Shown here: positions 44,384-52,793 of the stretch, one piece after another
How positions within the stretch are numbered: the first letter of the stretch is position 1
How the letters are laid out: every line of letters starts with the position of its first letter
Assembly: GCA_038131165.1 (NCBI GenBank)
Contig: JAYPOZ010000003.1
Location: forward strand, 49,942 to 113,941
Reading direction: 5' to 3'
Source: UBA6544 sp038131165
GTDB lineage: Bacteria; Pseudomonadota; Alphaproteobacteria; UBA8366
Length of the DNA: 64,000 nt
Notes under the pieces: generated by a model
What the model was told of the DNA's origin: nothing
What the model saw: only the letters and a program-made list of their open reading frames with translations
The model's database searches: none
Translations under genes and position numbers: made by a program

Positions 44384-45370
44384 CTAACCCAACGTGCGTT
44401 CCATCAAGGCTTTCAGATTGGTCTCCGGACGCGCGCCGACATGACTGATCACTTCCGTCGCGCTCAGCGTCGCGATGCGCCCACAAGTCTGCAGGTCCTT
44501 ACCCTGGGTATAGCCATAAAGAAACCCGGCAGCGTACTGGTCCCCGGCACCGGTCGTATCGACCACCTTCTCGAGAGGCATCGGGTCGATGATATGCACC
44601 TCGTCGCCTGACAAGACAACCGACCCTTTGTTGCTGCGGGTCAAGCAGGCGATCTCGCAATGGCCGCGGACATGCTGCAGCGCCGTATCGAAATCGTCGA
44701 CCTGGTAGAGCGCCTTGATCTCCTCCTCGTTGCCGAAAAGGATGTCCGTGTGATCCTGGACCAGCATTTGAAAGGCATGGCGGTGTCGATCGACGCAAAA
44801 CGGATCCGACAAGGTGATCGAGACCTTGCGCCCGGCATCGTGAGCGTAGTCTGCCGCCGCGACGAAAGCGTCCTGGGCGTCCGGCGGATCGAAGAGATAG
44901 CCCTCCATATAGACCACCTTTGCCGCCTGGATGATCGCCTTGTCGATATCGCCCGGCCCAAGATTGGTGGCGGCGCCAAGATTCGTGCACATCGTACGCT
45001 GCGCATCCGGCGTAATCAGAACGAGGCAAGAGCCTGTCGGCGGACCGTCGGTGGCGGCCGGCGTCGTAAAATCGACACCGATCGATTGCATGTCGTGCCG
45101 AAAGACATTGCCGAGCTGATCGTCCCGGACCTTGCCGACAAACGTCCCCTTGCCGCCCAAAGAGGCGAAGCCGGCCATCGTGTTACCGCAGGAGCCGCCC
45201 GAACATTCCTGTGCCGGCGGCATTTTGCCGTAGATGGCCGACGCCCGGTCGGCGTCGACCAAAGTCATCGCCCCCTTATCGAGCGCGTGTTCCGCCAGAA
45301 ACGCATCGTCGACGGGCGCCAATACGTCGACCAATGCGTTGCCAATTCCAACCAGATCGTACTCAGCCAT
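44384..45370 (-). CDS. PfkB-family sugar/nucleoside kinase, adenosine kinase-like
   Basis: 328 residues, ribokinase fold. Motif 1 is GGSCGNTMAGFASLGGKGTF near residues 57-76 and motif 2, with the catalytic Asp, is DTTGAGDQYAAGFLYG near 270-285. The N-terminus YDLVGIGNALVDVLAPVDD matches the alphaproteobacterial adenosine kinase group, so adenosine or a related nucleoside is the likely substrate; this is not proven by sequence. It is first in a run with ampG and the macro-domain gene, and its leader holds a strong hairpin. Confidence 0.9.
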   Translation of the reverse strand: MAEYDLVGIGNALVDVLAPVDDAFLAEHALDKGAMTLVDADRASAIYGKMPPAQECSGGSCGNTMAGFASLGGKGTFVGKVRDDQLGNVFRHDMQSIGVDFTTPAATDGPPTGSCLVLITPDAQRTMCTNLGAATNLGPGDIDKAIIQAAKVVYMEGYLFDPPDAQDAFVAAADYAHDAGRKVSITLSDPFCVDRHRHAFQMLVQDHTDILFGNEEEIKALYQVDDFDTALQHVRGHCEIACLTRSNKGSVVLSGDEVHIIDPMPLEKVVDTTGAGDQYAAGFLYGYTQGKDLQTCGRIATLSATEVISHVGARPETNLKALMERTLG

Positions 45371-45392
45371 CGTGTCGTCCTCACATGCGAAG

Positions 45393-45416
45393 GCCGCCTC
45401 CCGCCAAGGGGGCGGC
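45393..45416 (-). promoter_or_regulatory. Strong hairpin in the leader of the PfkB kinase operon
   Basis: GCCGCCTCC (45393-45401) pairs with GGGGGCGGC (45408-45416) over nine pairs, one of them G-T, around a six-base loop. It lies 22 bases before the kinase start codon and has no U-tract, so it is more likely a leader structure than a terminator. Confidence 0.45.
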
Positions 45417-45521
45417 TCGCGCGGAGTATAGCCGCCGAAAGACGTCCGGCAAGCTGGGCTTCTTGCACGACGCGCTCGCGGCGGCTAAATCTGCGCCAGC
45501 TAACTTTTCCCAGGACGCTCC

Positions 45522-46235
45522 ATGCTCGCCTACCTCTCGAAAGCGATATCCCAAATTGGCGATCCGGTGCTGCGCCGCGTGGTCCTCATCGGTATCGGCG
45601 GCTCGGGACTGGTGTTCGTTCTCTTGAGCGCGCTCGTCTGGTGGATTTTCTCCGCGCAAGTAGACCTCACCAGCCTCTCACTGTGGGGCTGGGTGGAAAG
45701 TCTCTTGGATTGGATCGCCGGCTTTGTCGTCGTCATGAGCCTGATCGTGGTCTCGGCCATCCTGTTTCCCGGGGTCGCGACCATCATCGTCGGTTTTTTT
45801 CTGGAAGATGTCGTCGCCGCGGTCGAAAAGAAACACTATCCGGGCGAGCCGCCAGCGCGCCCACAGCCGGTCTCCGAGGTCTTGGCGTCAACCGTGCGTT
45901 TTGCGCTGAGCGTCATTGGCCTGAACTTGCTCTGTCTTCCCCTCTATCTAATCCTGATGTTCGTCCCGCCTTTTAACTTGGTGCTGTACTACCTGCTCAA
46001 CGGCTATTTGGTGAGCCGGGAGTATTTTGAGCTGGTCGCGCTCAGGCGTATGGGCCCGGCGGCCGCCTTGCAGATGCGACGCCAGAGCCGGGGGCGAATT
46101 CTCATGGCGGGCATATTGCTTACGTTTTTGCTCACCATTCCGATCATCAACTTCCTGACGCCGGTGATCGCAACAGCGTTTATGGTGCACGTTTTTCGTG
46201 GTTTGCCGGGCCGCCAGGAGATATTGCCTACTTAA
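45522..46235 (+). CDS. EI24/CysZ-like integral membrane protein
   Basis: 237 residues of the EI24 domain family (related to the sulfate transporter CysZ). Membrane segments are visible at about 22-48, 70-105 (long), 130-165 and 190-225. The segment NLVLYYLLNGYLVSREYFEL is typical of the family. Sulfate transport is possible but there is no cysteine biosynthesis gene beside it, so I leave the role open. ATG 45522 has AGGA 8 bases upstream. It is divergent from the PfkB kinase gene and precedes the bactofilin. Confidence 0.85.
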   Translation: MLAYLSKAISQIGDPVLRRVVLIGIGGSGLVFVLLSALVWWIFSAQVDLTSLSLWGWVESLLDWIAGFVVVMSLIVVSAILFPGVATIIVGFFLEDVVAAVEKKHYPGEPPARPQPVSEVLASTVRFALSVIGLNLLCLPLYLILMFVPPFNLVLYYLLNGYLVSREYFELVALRRMGPAAALQMRRQSRGRILMAGILLTFLLTIPIINFLTPVIATAFMVHVFRGLPGRQEILPT

Positions 46236-46333
46236 CCGTTTCTCTCGACCGCCGGCTCTTATACATTTTGACACGTTTGGCGCCCGCATCGTGTAATCTA
46301 GGTCCCACGCAGGACTGCTTCCGAGGAATAGAC

Positions 46334-46819
46334 ATGGCCGACGACTCCAAATCCCTTTCCCAGTTTCCGAACGATTTCGGCAAACGGACGGCCAATCTGC
46401 CTGGCCCCGCACGGCCGGAGAGATTGCCGGGCGCCCCAGGCGATGGCCGCCGCCTTATTGTCGGACGGGAAATTTGCCTCTCCGGCGCCATCACCGCTTG
46501 CGATACGCTGGTCGTGGAAGGCCAGGTGGAAGCGACCCTCAATGAGAGCCACCGCATCGAGATCGCGGAAAGCGGCTATTTCAAAGGGAAAGTCGATATC
46601 GCCATCGCCGAAATTAAGGGCCGCTTCGAAGGAGAGTTAATTGCGCGCGAGCGTTTGATCATCCGTAAGACCGGACGGGTCACCGGCAAGGTCGTCTATG
46701 CGGAAATCGAGATCGAGCGGGGAGGCGAAGTGTCGGGCGATGTGACATTGGTTGGTGCGGGCCCGGGTTCTTCGGGTCCCGGCGAGGCAGCGGTCAAGTC
46801 TCCGGATGCGGACGGTTAA
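46334..46819 (+). CDS. Bactofilin-family cytoskeletal protein
   Basis: 161 residues with a DUF583/bactofilin beta-helix at about 40-145. Repeating short strands such as LIVGREICLSG, TLVVEGQVEATL, IEIAESGYFKG and LIIRKTGRVTGKVVYAEIEIERGG give the regular hydrophobic ladder of the fold. The first 40 residues are Pro-rich and probably disordered; the last 15 are Gly/Pro-rich. Bactofilins polymerise without nucleotide and position envelope enzymes. ATG 46334 follows CGAGGAATAGAC. The next gene, a lipoprotein, overlaps its 3' end by 14 bases. Confidence 0.92.
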   Translation: MADDSKSLSQFPNDFGKRTANLPGPARPERLPGAPGDGRRLIVGREICLSGAITACDTLVVEGQVEATLNESHRIEIAESGYFKGKVDIAIAEIKGRFEGELIARERLIIRKTGRVTGKVVYAEIEIERGGEVSGDVTLVGAGPGSSGPGEAAVKSPDADG

Positions 46820-47285
46820 GGCGTTCGCCAGCCTCGTCCTCGTTTGCGCGCTGTCGGCATGTGACACGCGTTTCCCGGACTGGCTTGCCGGCCCCGTCGC
46901 GGAACCCGGACCGAAGGCCGGTATCGACGAGATCGTGCTAGCACCCGTCGAGCCGACGGGTCTTCCAAGGAACCGCGAGAGCCCGGCAGCTGAGCAGGCG
47001 TCGCTGCCGCCGACCGTCGATGATGACCCTCAGAAACTTGTCGGCCTCGACCCGCACGGCCTGGCGGAACGGCTCGGCTCGCCCGGGTTCGTGCGCCGAG
47101 ACGGTTCCGCCGAGATTTGGCAGTATCCGGCGAAATCCTGCATCCTCGATGTCTTCCTGTACCGGAACGAGGACAAGCTTTCGGTCGACTATGTCGAGTT
47201 GCGCGGACGCGGGTCGGCGGGCCAGTCCCGTCAGGCATGCTTTCAGGAGATGCTGCGGGCTCATTTAGCGGCTCAGCGCAGCTAA
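46806..47285 (+). CDS. Small lipoprotein of unknown function
   Basis: 159 residues. The N-terminus MRTVKAFASLVLVCALSAC is a lipoprotein signal with lipobox LSAC and acylated Cys19; the residue after it is Asp, which in E. coli would favour inner-membrane retention. After a Pro-rich linker (about 25-80) a compact domain follows, with GLDPHGLAERLGSPGFVRRD and a C-terminal cysteine pair (SCILDVFLYR; QACFQEML) that could form a disulfide. I do not know its function. The overlap with the bactofilin gene suggests joint translation and a link to the envelope. Confidence 0.85.
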   Translation: MRTVKAFASLVLVCALSACDTRFPDWLAGPVAEPGPKAGIDEIVLAPVEPTGLPRNRESPAAEQASLPPTVDDDPQKLVGLDPHGLAERLGSPGFVRRDGSAEIWQYPAKSCILDVFLYRNEDKLSVDYVELRGRGSAGQSRQACFQEMLRAHLAAQRS

Positions 47286-47293
47286 CGCTTCGA

Positions 47294-47926
47294 CTACAAT
47301 GTCTTGCCTTTGAAGCGGCACAAATCACGCACGACGCATGCCGGGCATTCCGGTTTCCGGGCCTTGCAGACATAGCGGCCATGCAAAATAAGCCAGTGAT
47401 GTGCGTGCCGTTTGTAGTGCGGGGGCGTCGCTTTTTCGAGCTTCTTTTCCACCGCCAGTGGCGTCTTTCCCGGCGCCAAACCCGTGCGATTGCCGATTCG
47501 GAAGATATGCGTATCGACCGCGATCGTCGGCTCGCCGAATGCCATATTGAGAACCACGTTCGCCGTCTTCCGCCCTACTCCGGGAAGCGCTTCGAGCGCG
47601 TCCCGGTCTCGCGGCACCTCGCTGCCGTGATGCTCGATCAGCATCCGGCTCAACGCGATGACATTCTTCGCCTTTGCATTGAACAGCCCAATGGTCTTGA
47701 TATAGCCGCGCAGTTTGGACTCGCCGAGCGCCACCATCTTTTCCGGGGTATCGACAACCTCGAACAACGGACCCGTCGCCTTGTTCACGCCGATGTCGGT
47801 CGCCTGCGCCGACAGCACCACGGCGACGAGCAGCGTATAGGGGTTGACGTAGTTCAGTTCGCCGCGCGGTTCCGGATTTTGTTCCTGCAGGCAGCGATAG
47901 AACTCTTCAATATCGGCTTTTTTCAT
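47294..47926 (-). CDS. nth: Endonuclease III
   Basis: DNA glycosylase/AP lyase that removes oxidised pyrimidines. It has 210 residues. The helix-hairpin-helix LPGVGRKTANVVLN near 112-125 contains the catalytic Lys, the catalytic Asp is in VDTHIFRIGNRTG, and the [4Fe-4S] cluster cysteines are seen as VCKARKPECPACVVRDLC at the C-terminus. It is convergent with the lipoprotein gene (8-base gap) and divergent from the DUF2244 gene. Confidence 0.97.
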   Translation of the reverse strand: MKKADIEEFYRCLQEQNPEPRGELNYVNPYTLLVAVVLSAQATDIGVNKATGPLFEVVDTPEKMVALGESKLRGYIKTIGLFNAKAKNVIALSRMLIEHHGSEVPRDRDALEALPGVGRKTANVVLNMAFGEPTIAVDTHIFRIGNRTGLAPGKTPLAVEKKLEKATPPHYKRHAHHWLILHGRYVCKARKPECPACVVRDLCRFKGKTL

Positions 47927-47993
47927 GGGTTGAGACTAGCCGGTCGGCCCCGCCCCGCCAAGTCGGGCACCGCCGTCGAGAGAACGGTAGACA

Positions 47994-48539
47994 ATGGAAA
48001 TCGCGTGCGCTTATCATTCTGGAATGATGTCGGAAACAGCGGACGGATTCGGTAAACGGGGGCGGATTTTCTTCGATGCGATCCTGCACCCGCATCGGAG
48101 CCTTAGCCCCCGTGGCTTCAAGTGGCTGATGGCGGCGGCCGCTTTCATGATGCTAAGTGTCGGTCTGGTCTTTACGGTCCTGGGGGCATGGCCGGTCATC
48201 GGCTTTTGCGGGGTCGAATTCATCCTGCTTTACGTCATGTTTCGGCTGAATTACCGCGCGGCGCGCGGTTACGAGCACCTGCGCCTAAGCGATAGCGCCA
48301 TGGAAATCCGCAAGATCGATCCCGCGGGCACCGTCTCCGAATGGAGGTTCGAGCCGACCTGGCTGCAGGTCAATATGGATAATCCGCCGACACACGAGAG
48401 TCAGCTCAGCGTCACGAGCCATGGCCGCCAGTTGGTCGTCGGTGCGTTTTTAACACCGGAAGAACGGCTTGAGGTCGCGGAGGCCCTGCGCGACGCCCTT
48501 CACATGCGCCGCGTAACGCCGCTAGGACCTGCCGGCTAG
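47994..48539 (+). CDS. DUF2244-family membrane protein
   Basis: 181 residues. Two adjacent membrane helices lie at about 44-62 and 66-86; the sequence before them, FDAILHPHRSLSPRGF, and the C-terminal part with WLQVNMDNPP and VGAFLTPEERLEVAEALRDAL match the DUF2244 family. The function of this family is not established. Starts at 48024 and 48027 are also possible (GGA precedes the latter) and would shorten the protein by 10-11 residues. It is convergent with dapB. Confidence 0.85.
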   Translation: MEIACAYHSGMMSETADGFGKRGRIFFDAILHPHRSLSPRGFKWLMAAAAFMMLSVGLVFTVLGAWPVIGFCGVEFILLYVMFRLNYRAARGYEHLRLSDSAMEIRKIDPAGTVSEWRFEPTWLQVNMDNPPTHESQLSVTSHGRQLVVGAFLTPEERLEVAEALRDALHMRRVTPLGPAG

Positions 48540-48551
48540 GCCGAGCCTAGC
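48535..48551. terminator. Short hairpin spanning both convergent stop codons
   Basis: GCTAGGC (48535-48541), loop CGA, GCCTAGC (48545-48551). The TAG stops of the DUF2244 gene and of dapB both lie in the stem. There is no T-tract; it may still mark the 3' ends of both mRNAs. Confidence 0.35.
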
Positions 48552-49362
48552 TGTCGAAACCGAGGACGTTGCGCATATTGTAAAGCCCAGGAGGCTGGTT
48601 GCGGGTCCAGAGCGCCGCCCGAACCGCGCCAACCGCGAATACCTGCCGGCTCGATGCCTTGTGGCTCAGAATCACCCGCTCCCCATCGGCCGCAAAGATC
48701 ACCTCGTGCTCGCCCGCGATATCGCCGCCGCGCAGGGTTGCAAAGCCGATATCGCCGGGAGTCCGGGCTCCCGTATAGCCGTCGCGCACCGCCTGTTTCA
48801 CATCGCCGAGCACCACTTTGCGGCCTCGCGCCGCCGCCTCGCCGAGCGCCAGCGCGGTGCCGGACGGCGCATCGACCTTGTGGCGATGGTGCATCTCGAG
48901 GATTTCGATGTCGTAGTCGATGCCGAGCGTTGAAGCGACCTGTTCCGTAAGCGCCGCAAGCAAGGTGACGCCGACGCTCATGTTTGCAGCGCGGACCACC
49001 GGTATGTGCCGCGCCGCCTTGACGATCTCCTCCTCCTGCTCCGGCGTAAGGCCGGTTGTGCCGGCGATCAACGCTGCGCCGGCCTGTGCCGCAAGCCGCG
49101 CCGTCTCGACCGTTGCTTCGGGTACCGTAAAATCGATGACCGCATCGACGTTGGCGATCATCGCCGCCGCATCGTCGGTCAGCGCAACACCGAGAGCACC
49201 GACGCCCGCCAATTCGCCCGCGTCCTTGCCCAACGCGGGATTGCCGGGCCCCTCGGTAGCACCAGCAATGATGCAACCCTCCGTTTCGGTGACTTGACGG
49301 ATATTCATCTGACCCATCCGGCCTGCCGCGCCGATGATGCCGATTCTTTGATCGTTCGCCAT
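48547..49362 (-). CDS. dapB: 4-hydroxy-tetrahydrodipicolinate reductase
   Basis: Second committed enzyme of the diaminopimelate/lysine pathway, which also feeds peptidoglycan. It has 271 residues. The NAD(P)-binding motif is IGIIGAAGRMGQ at the N-terminus; the catalytic HHRHK is in EMHHRHKVDAPSGTALALGE near 155-174. It lies 74 bases after dnaJ on the same strand, a frequent neighbourhood in this class. Confidence 0.97.
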   Translation of the reverse strand: MANDQRIGIIGAAGRMGQMNIRQVTETEGCIIAGATEGPGNPALGKDAGELAGVGALGVALTDDAAAMIANVDAVIDFTVPEATVETARLAAQAGAALIAGTTGLTPEQEEEIVKAARHIPVVRAANMSVGVTLLAALTEQVASTLGIDYDIEILEMHHRHKVDAPSGTALALGEAAARGRKVVLGDVKQAVRDGYTGARTPGDIGFATLRGGDIAGEHEVIFAADGERVILSHKASSRQVFAVGAVRAALWTRNQPPGLYNMRNVLGFDS

Positions 49363-49436
49363 TGGGTCCGCTCCCGAAAGTGATGCTGTCGAAAAGTTCT
49401 AGACGAGCCCGGCGATTTCGAAAAGCGTCAAGAACG

Positions 49437-50579
49437 CTACTCGGTCAGGTCTTCCCAGAATTCCTTGACCTTGGAGAAGAAACCTTCCGACCGCGGGCTA
49501 TGGGTCTCGCTGCCGCCAGCGCCTTCGAATTCGCGAAGCAGGTCTTTCTGCTTCTTGGTCAGCTTGACCGGGATCTCTACCTGGGCATCGATATACATAT
49601 CGCCGCGAATTTTGGATTGCAGGACCGACATGCCCTTGCCCCGCAACCGGAACTGCTGCCCGGATTGCGTGCCTTCGGGGATATTGACCTTCGCGCGGGA
49701 GCCGTCGATCGCCGGCACTTCGATCGCTCCGCCGAGCGCCGCGATCGTCATCGGAATCGGCACCCGGCAATAGATGTCCGCGCTGTCGCGCTGAAAGAAG
49801 ACGTGTTCGGAAATCGTCAGGAAAATATAGAGATCGCCCGGCGGCCCACCCCGCAGACCGGCCTCGCCTTCGCCGGCCAAGCGAATTCGGGTGCCGTCGT
49901 CGACACCCGGCGGAACATTCACCGATAGCGTTTTCTCCTTCCGCGTCCGGCCCGATCCTCCGCATTCGCGACAGGGATTCTCGATCACCTGGCCTTGCCC
50001 ATGACAGGTCGCACAGGTGCGCTCGATGGTGAAGAACCCTTGTTGCGCCCGCACCTTGCCCATCCCCTGACAGGTCGGACAGGTCTTGGGCTGCTCGCCG
50101 CCATGCGCGCCGGACCCGTCACAGGCTTCGCAGCCAGCGGTCGACGGCACGTGGATTTCGACCTGGCGACCCGCAAAAGCGTCCTCGAGCGAAATTTCAA
50201 GGTTGTAGCGCAAGTCGCCGCCGCGGCTTGTCCCACCTCGTCCCCCCCGGCGCTGCCCGCCGAAATCACCGAACATCTCATCGAAAATATCCGCGAAGCC
50301 GGAGGCAAAATCGAATCCTCCCGACCCGCCGCCGGGACCGCCCGCGCCACCATTCTCAAACGCAGCATGCCCGAAACGGTCGTAAGCAGCCCGTTTCTGA
50401 TTGTCCTTCAGGACCTCGTAGGCTTCGTTGACTTCCTTGAATTTCGCTTCGGCTTCGGCATCACCCGGATTGCGGTCCGGATGAAATTTCATCGCCGCTT
50501 TTCGATAAGCTTTCTTGAGATCGTCGGCACTCGCGTCCCGACCGACTCCCAGCGATTCATAATAATCGGCTTTCGCCAT
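49437..50579 (-). CDS. dnaJ: Chaperone protein DnaJ
   Basis: Hsp40 co-chaperone of DnaK, 380 residues. The J domain has the HPD motif in MKFHPDRNPGD near residue 33. A Gly/Phe-rich linker follows (about 72-105), then four zinc-finger repeats CxxCxGxG (CEACDGSG, CPTCQGMG, CATCHGQG, CRECGGSG) near 145-205 and the substrate-binding C-terminal domains. ATG 50579 (MAKADYYESLGVGR) is preferred to a codon eight residues upstream. It follows dnaK, with a strong hairpin between them. Confidence 0.98.
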   Translation of the reverse strand: MAKADYYESLGVGRDASADDLKKAYRKAAMKFHPDRNPGDAEAEAKFKEVNEAYEVLKDNQKRAAYDRFGHAAFENGGAGGPGGGSGGFDFASGFADIFDEMFGDFGGQRRGGRGGTSRGGDLRYNLEISLEDAFAGRQVEIHVPSTAGCEACDGSGAHGGEQPKTCPTCQGMGKVRAQQGFFTIERTCATCHGQGQVIENPCRECGGSGRTRKEKTLSVNVPPGVDDGTRIRLAGEGEAGLRGGPPGDLYIFLTISEHVFFQRDSADIYCRVPIPMTIAALGGAIEVPAIDGSRAKVNIPEGTQSGQQFRLRGKGMSVLQSKIRGDMYIDAQVEIPVKLTKKQKDLLREFEGAGGSETHSPRSEGFFSKVKEFWEDLTE

Positions 50580-50624
50580 CGGCCACCCCCGACCCAACGG
50601 CACACATCATGCGCCGAGCAACGC

Positions 50625-50653
50625 CGGAAAGGGGCCTTTGGGGCCCCTTTCCG
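50625..50653 (-). promoter_or_regulatory. Intercistronic hairpin between dnaK and dnaJ
   Basis: A perfect 12-bp stem (50625-50636 with 50642-50653) around a five-base loop, 12 bases after the dnaK stop. On the minus strand no U-run follows, so it looks like an mRNA processing or stabilising element, or a partial terminator that sets DnaK above DnaJ. Confidence 0.6.
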
Positions 50654-50665
50654 AACGCAAACTCT

Positions 50666-52588
50666 CTACTTTTCCTTATTATCCTCTTCGACTTCCTCGA
50701 AATCCGCATCGACAACACCGTCATCGGCAGCCTCCGCAGACGCCCCACCGTCCCCTTCGGGGCCCGCTTCGCCAGACGCTTCCTGGCTCGCCTTGTACAT
50801 CGCTTCGCCGAGTTTCATGCTCGACTTGCTCAAGGCCTCGGTCTTCTCGGTGATATCCGCCGAATCCTCACCCTTGACCGCTTCTTTCAAAGCATCAAGG
50901 TCGGTTTGAATCTGCTTTTTATCCTCTTCGCCGATTTTGTCCCCGTATTCCTCCAGCGTCTTTTCGGTCGAATAAATCAGGCTGTCCGCCGCATTACGCG
51001 CCTCGACCAGCGCCTTGCGTTTTTGGTCGTCCGCGGCATGTGCTTCGGCGTCCTGGACCATTTGGTCGATATCGGCATCGCTGAGACCGCCGGATGCCTG
51101 AATGCGGATTTGCTGCTCCTTGCCGGTCGCCTTGTCCTTCGCGGACACATTGACGATGCCGTTGGCGTCGATATCGAAGGTGACCTCGATTTGCGGCATG
51201 CCGCGCGGCGACGGCGGTATGCCGACCAAGTCGAATTGACCCAGAACCTTGTTGTCGGCGGCCATCTCCCGCTCGCCTTGGAAGACCCGAATGGTCACGG
51301 CCGTCTGATTGTCCTCGGCCGTCGAGAAGGTTTGACTCTTGCGGGTCGGGATCGTGGTGTTTCGGTCAATCAGCCGCGTGAAGACACCGCCCAACGTCTC
51401 GATTCCAAGCGACAGCGGTGTCACGTCCAACAGCAAGACGTCCTTAACGTCGCCCTGCAGAACACCGGCCTGAATGGCGGCACCCATCGCGACCACTTCA
51501 TCCGGGTTGACGCCCCGGTGCGGCTCGCGCCCGAAGAATTGCTTCACCGTCTCGAATATTTTCGGCATCCGCGTCATGCCGCCGACGAGGATGACTTCGT
51601 CGATCTCGCTGGCCTTCAGGCCGGCGTCCTTCAAGGCCTTCTTGCACGGCTCAATGGTGCGTTGCACCAACGAATCGACCAAAGCTTCCAGTTTGGCGCG
51701 CGTCAGCTTCATATTGAGATGCTTGGGGCCCGACTGGTCGGCCGTGATGAACGGCAGGTTCACGTCGGTCTCGACGGCACTGGAAAGCTCGATCTTGGCC
51801 TTTTCGCCCGCTTCCTTCAGCCGCTGCAACGCCAGTTTGTCCGAGCGCAGGTCGATGCCGTGCTCTTTCTTAAACTCGTCCGCCAGATAATCGATGATGT
51901 GCTGATCGAAATCCTCGCCGCCGAGGAACGTATCGCCGTTGGTCGATTTGACTTCGAACACGCCATCGCCGATTTCCAACACGGAGATATCGAACGTCCC
52001 GCCGCCGAGATCGTAAACGGCAATCACGCCGCCGCCTTTCTTCTCCAGCCCGTAGGCGAGCGCGGCCGCTGTCGGCTCGTTGATAATGCGCAGGACTTCC
52101 AGGCCGGCGATTTTACCGGCGTCCTTGGTGGCCTGACGCTGCGAATCGTTGAAATAAGCCGGCACCGTGATCACGGCCTGGTCGACCGGTTCGCCGAGAT
52201 AGCGCTCCGCGTCTTCCTTCATCTTCTGCAGGATAAAGGCGCTGATCTGGCTCGGCGCGTATTTATTGCCCCGGCATTCGACCCAAGCATCGCCGTTTTC
52301 GCCCTCGATGATGCTGTAGGGAACCAAATCAATATCCCGCTTCGTCTCGTCGTCGACAAATCGCCGACCGATCAGACGCTTGATTGCGAAAAACGTATTC
52401 TCCGGATTTGTGACCGCTTGCCGCTTCGCCGAGTGGCCCACCAAACGCTCTTCCGATTCGGTGAATGCCACCATCGATGGCGTTGTGCGGAAACCTTCTG
52501 CGCTTTCAATAACTTTGGGCTGCGACCCTTCCATTACGGCGACGCATGAATTCGTTGTACCCAGGTCGATACCGATTACTTTGCTCAT
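50666..52588 (-). CDS. dnaK: Chaperone protein DnaK (Hsp70)
   Basis: ATP-dependent chaperone, 640 residues. The N-terminal actin-like ATPase starts GIDLGTTNSCVAVMEG, with the second phosphate loop AVYDLGGGTFDISVLE near 190 and ILVGGMTRMP near 335. The substrate-binding domain follows, then a helical lid and the acidic tail EEVEEDNKEK. It lies upstream of dnaJ on the minus strand, with its own promoter region. Confidence 0.99.
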   Translation of the reverse strand: MSKVIGIDLGTTNSCVAVMEGSQPKVIESAEGFRTTPSMVAFTESEERLVGHSAKRQAVTNPENTFFAIKRLIGRRFVDDETKRDIDLVPYSIIEGENGDAWVECRGNKYAPSQISAFILQKMKEDAERYLGEPVDQAVITVPAYFNDSQRQATKDAGKIAGLEVLRIINEPTAAALAYGLEKKGGGVIAVYDLGGGTFDISVLEIGDGVFEVKSTNGDTFLGGEDFDQHIIDYLADEFKKEHGIDLRSDKLALQRLKEAGEKAKIELSSAVETDVNLPFITADQSGPKHLNMKLTRAKLEALVDSLVQRTIEPCKKALKDAGLKASEIDEVILVGGMTRMPKIFETVKQFFGREPHRGVNPDEVVAMGAAIQAGVLQGDVKDVLLLDVTPLSLGIETLGGVFTRLIDRNTTIPTRKSQTFSTAEDNQTAVTIRVFQGEREMAADNKVLGQFDLVGIPPSPRGMPQIEVTFDIDANGIVNVSAKDKATGKEQQIRIQASGGLSDADIDQMVQDAEAHAADDQKRKALVEARNAADSLIYSTEKTLEEYGDKIGEEDKKQIQTDLDALKEAVKGEDSADITEKTEALSKSSMKLGEAMYKASQEASGEAGPEGDGGASAEAADDGVVDADFEEVEEDNKEK

Positions 52589-52675
52589 GTGCTTAACCTT
52601 TTCTTGTCCTATCGCTCGGCGAGATCGGCCAGTCCGTTTTGTGGCCCCGGCCTACAATCTCCGTCATCGCGGCGC

Positions 52676-52688
52676 ATGACAGTGTCAT
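52676..52688. repeat. Palindrome in the dnaK leader
   Basis: ATGACAGTGTCAT is an exact palindrome about a central G, about 90 bases before the dnaK start and downstream of the candidate promoter. It is a plausible operator or RNA stem; it does not match the CIRCE element. Confidence 0.4.
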
Positions 52689-52702
52689 ACGTAGCTGAGG
52701 GC

Positions 52703-52731
52703 TATATAAGACTGAGTTGGAAGGACTACAA
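52703..52731 (-). promoter_or_regulatory. Candidate dnaK promoter
   Basis: Minus-strand TTGTAG (52731-52726), 17-base spacer, TATATA (52708-52703). The hexamers are sigma70-like; CTTG at the -35 would also suit an alphaproteobacterial RpoH promoter, but the -10 does not clearly. The leader to the dnaK ATG would be about 110 bases. Confidence 0.5.
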
Positions 52732-52793
52732 GAACCGCAAGGGCGGCAAATTATGCTCTTGGCCGCGCTTTGCAACACAAATCGAGGGGCCGG

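Noticed and set aside
50609..52549. 646-codon plus-strand frame opposite dnaK, and a 611-codon minus frame opposite maeB (40293-42128)
   Set aside because: Both are mirror frames of highly conserved genes, with unnatural composition and no family resemblance.
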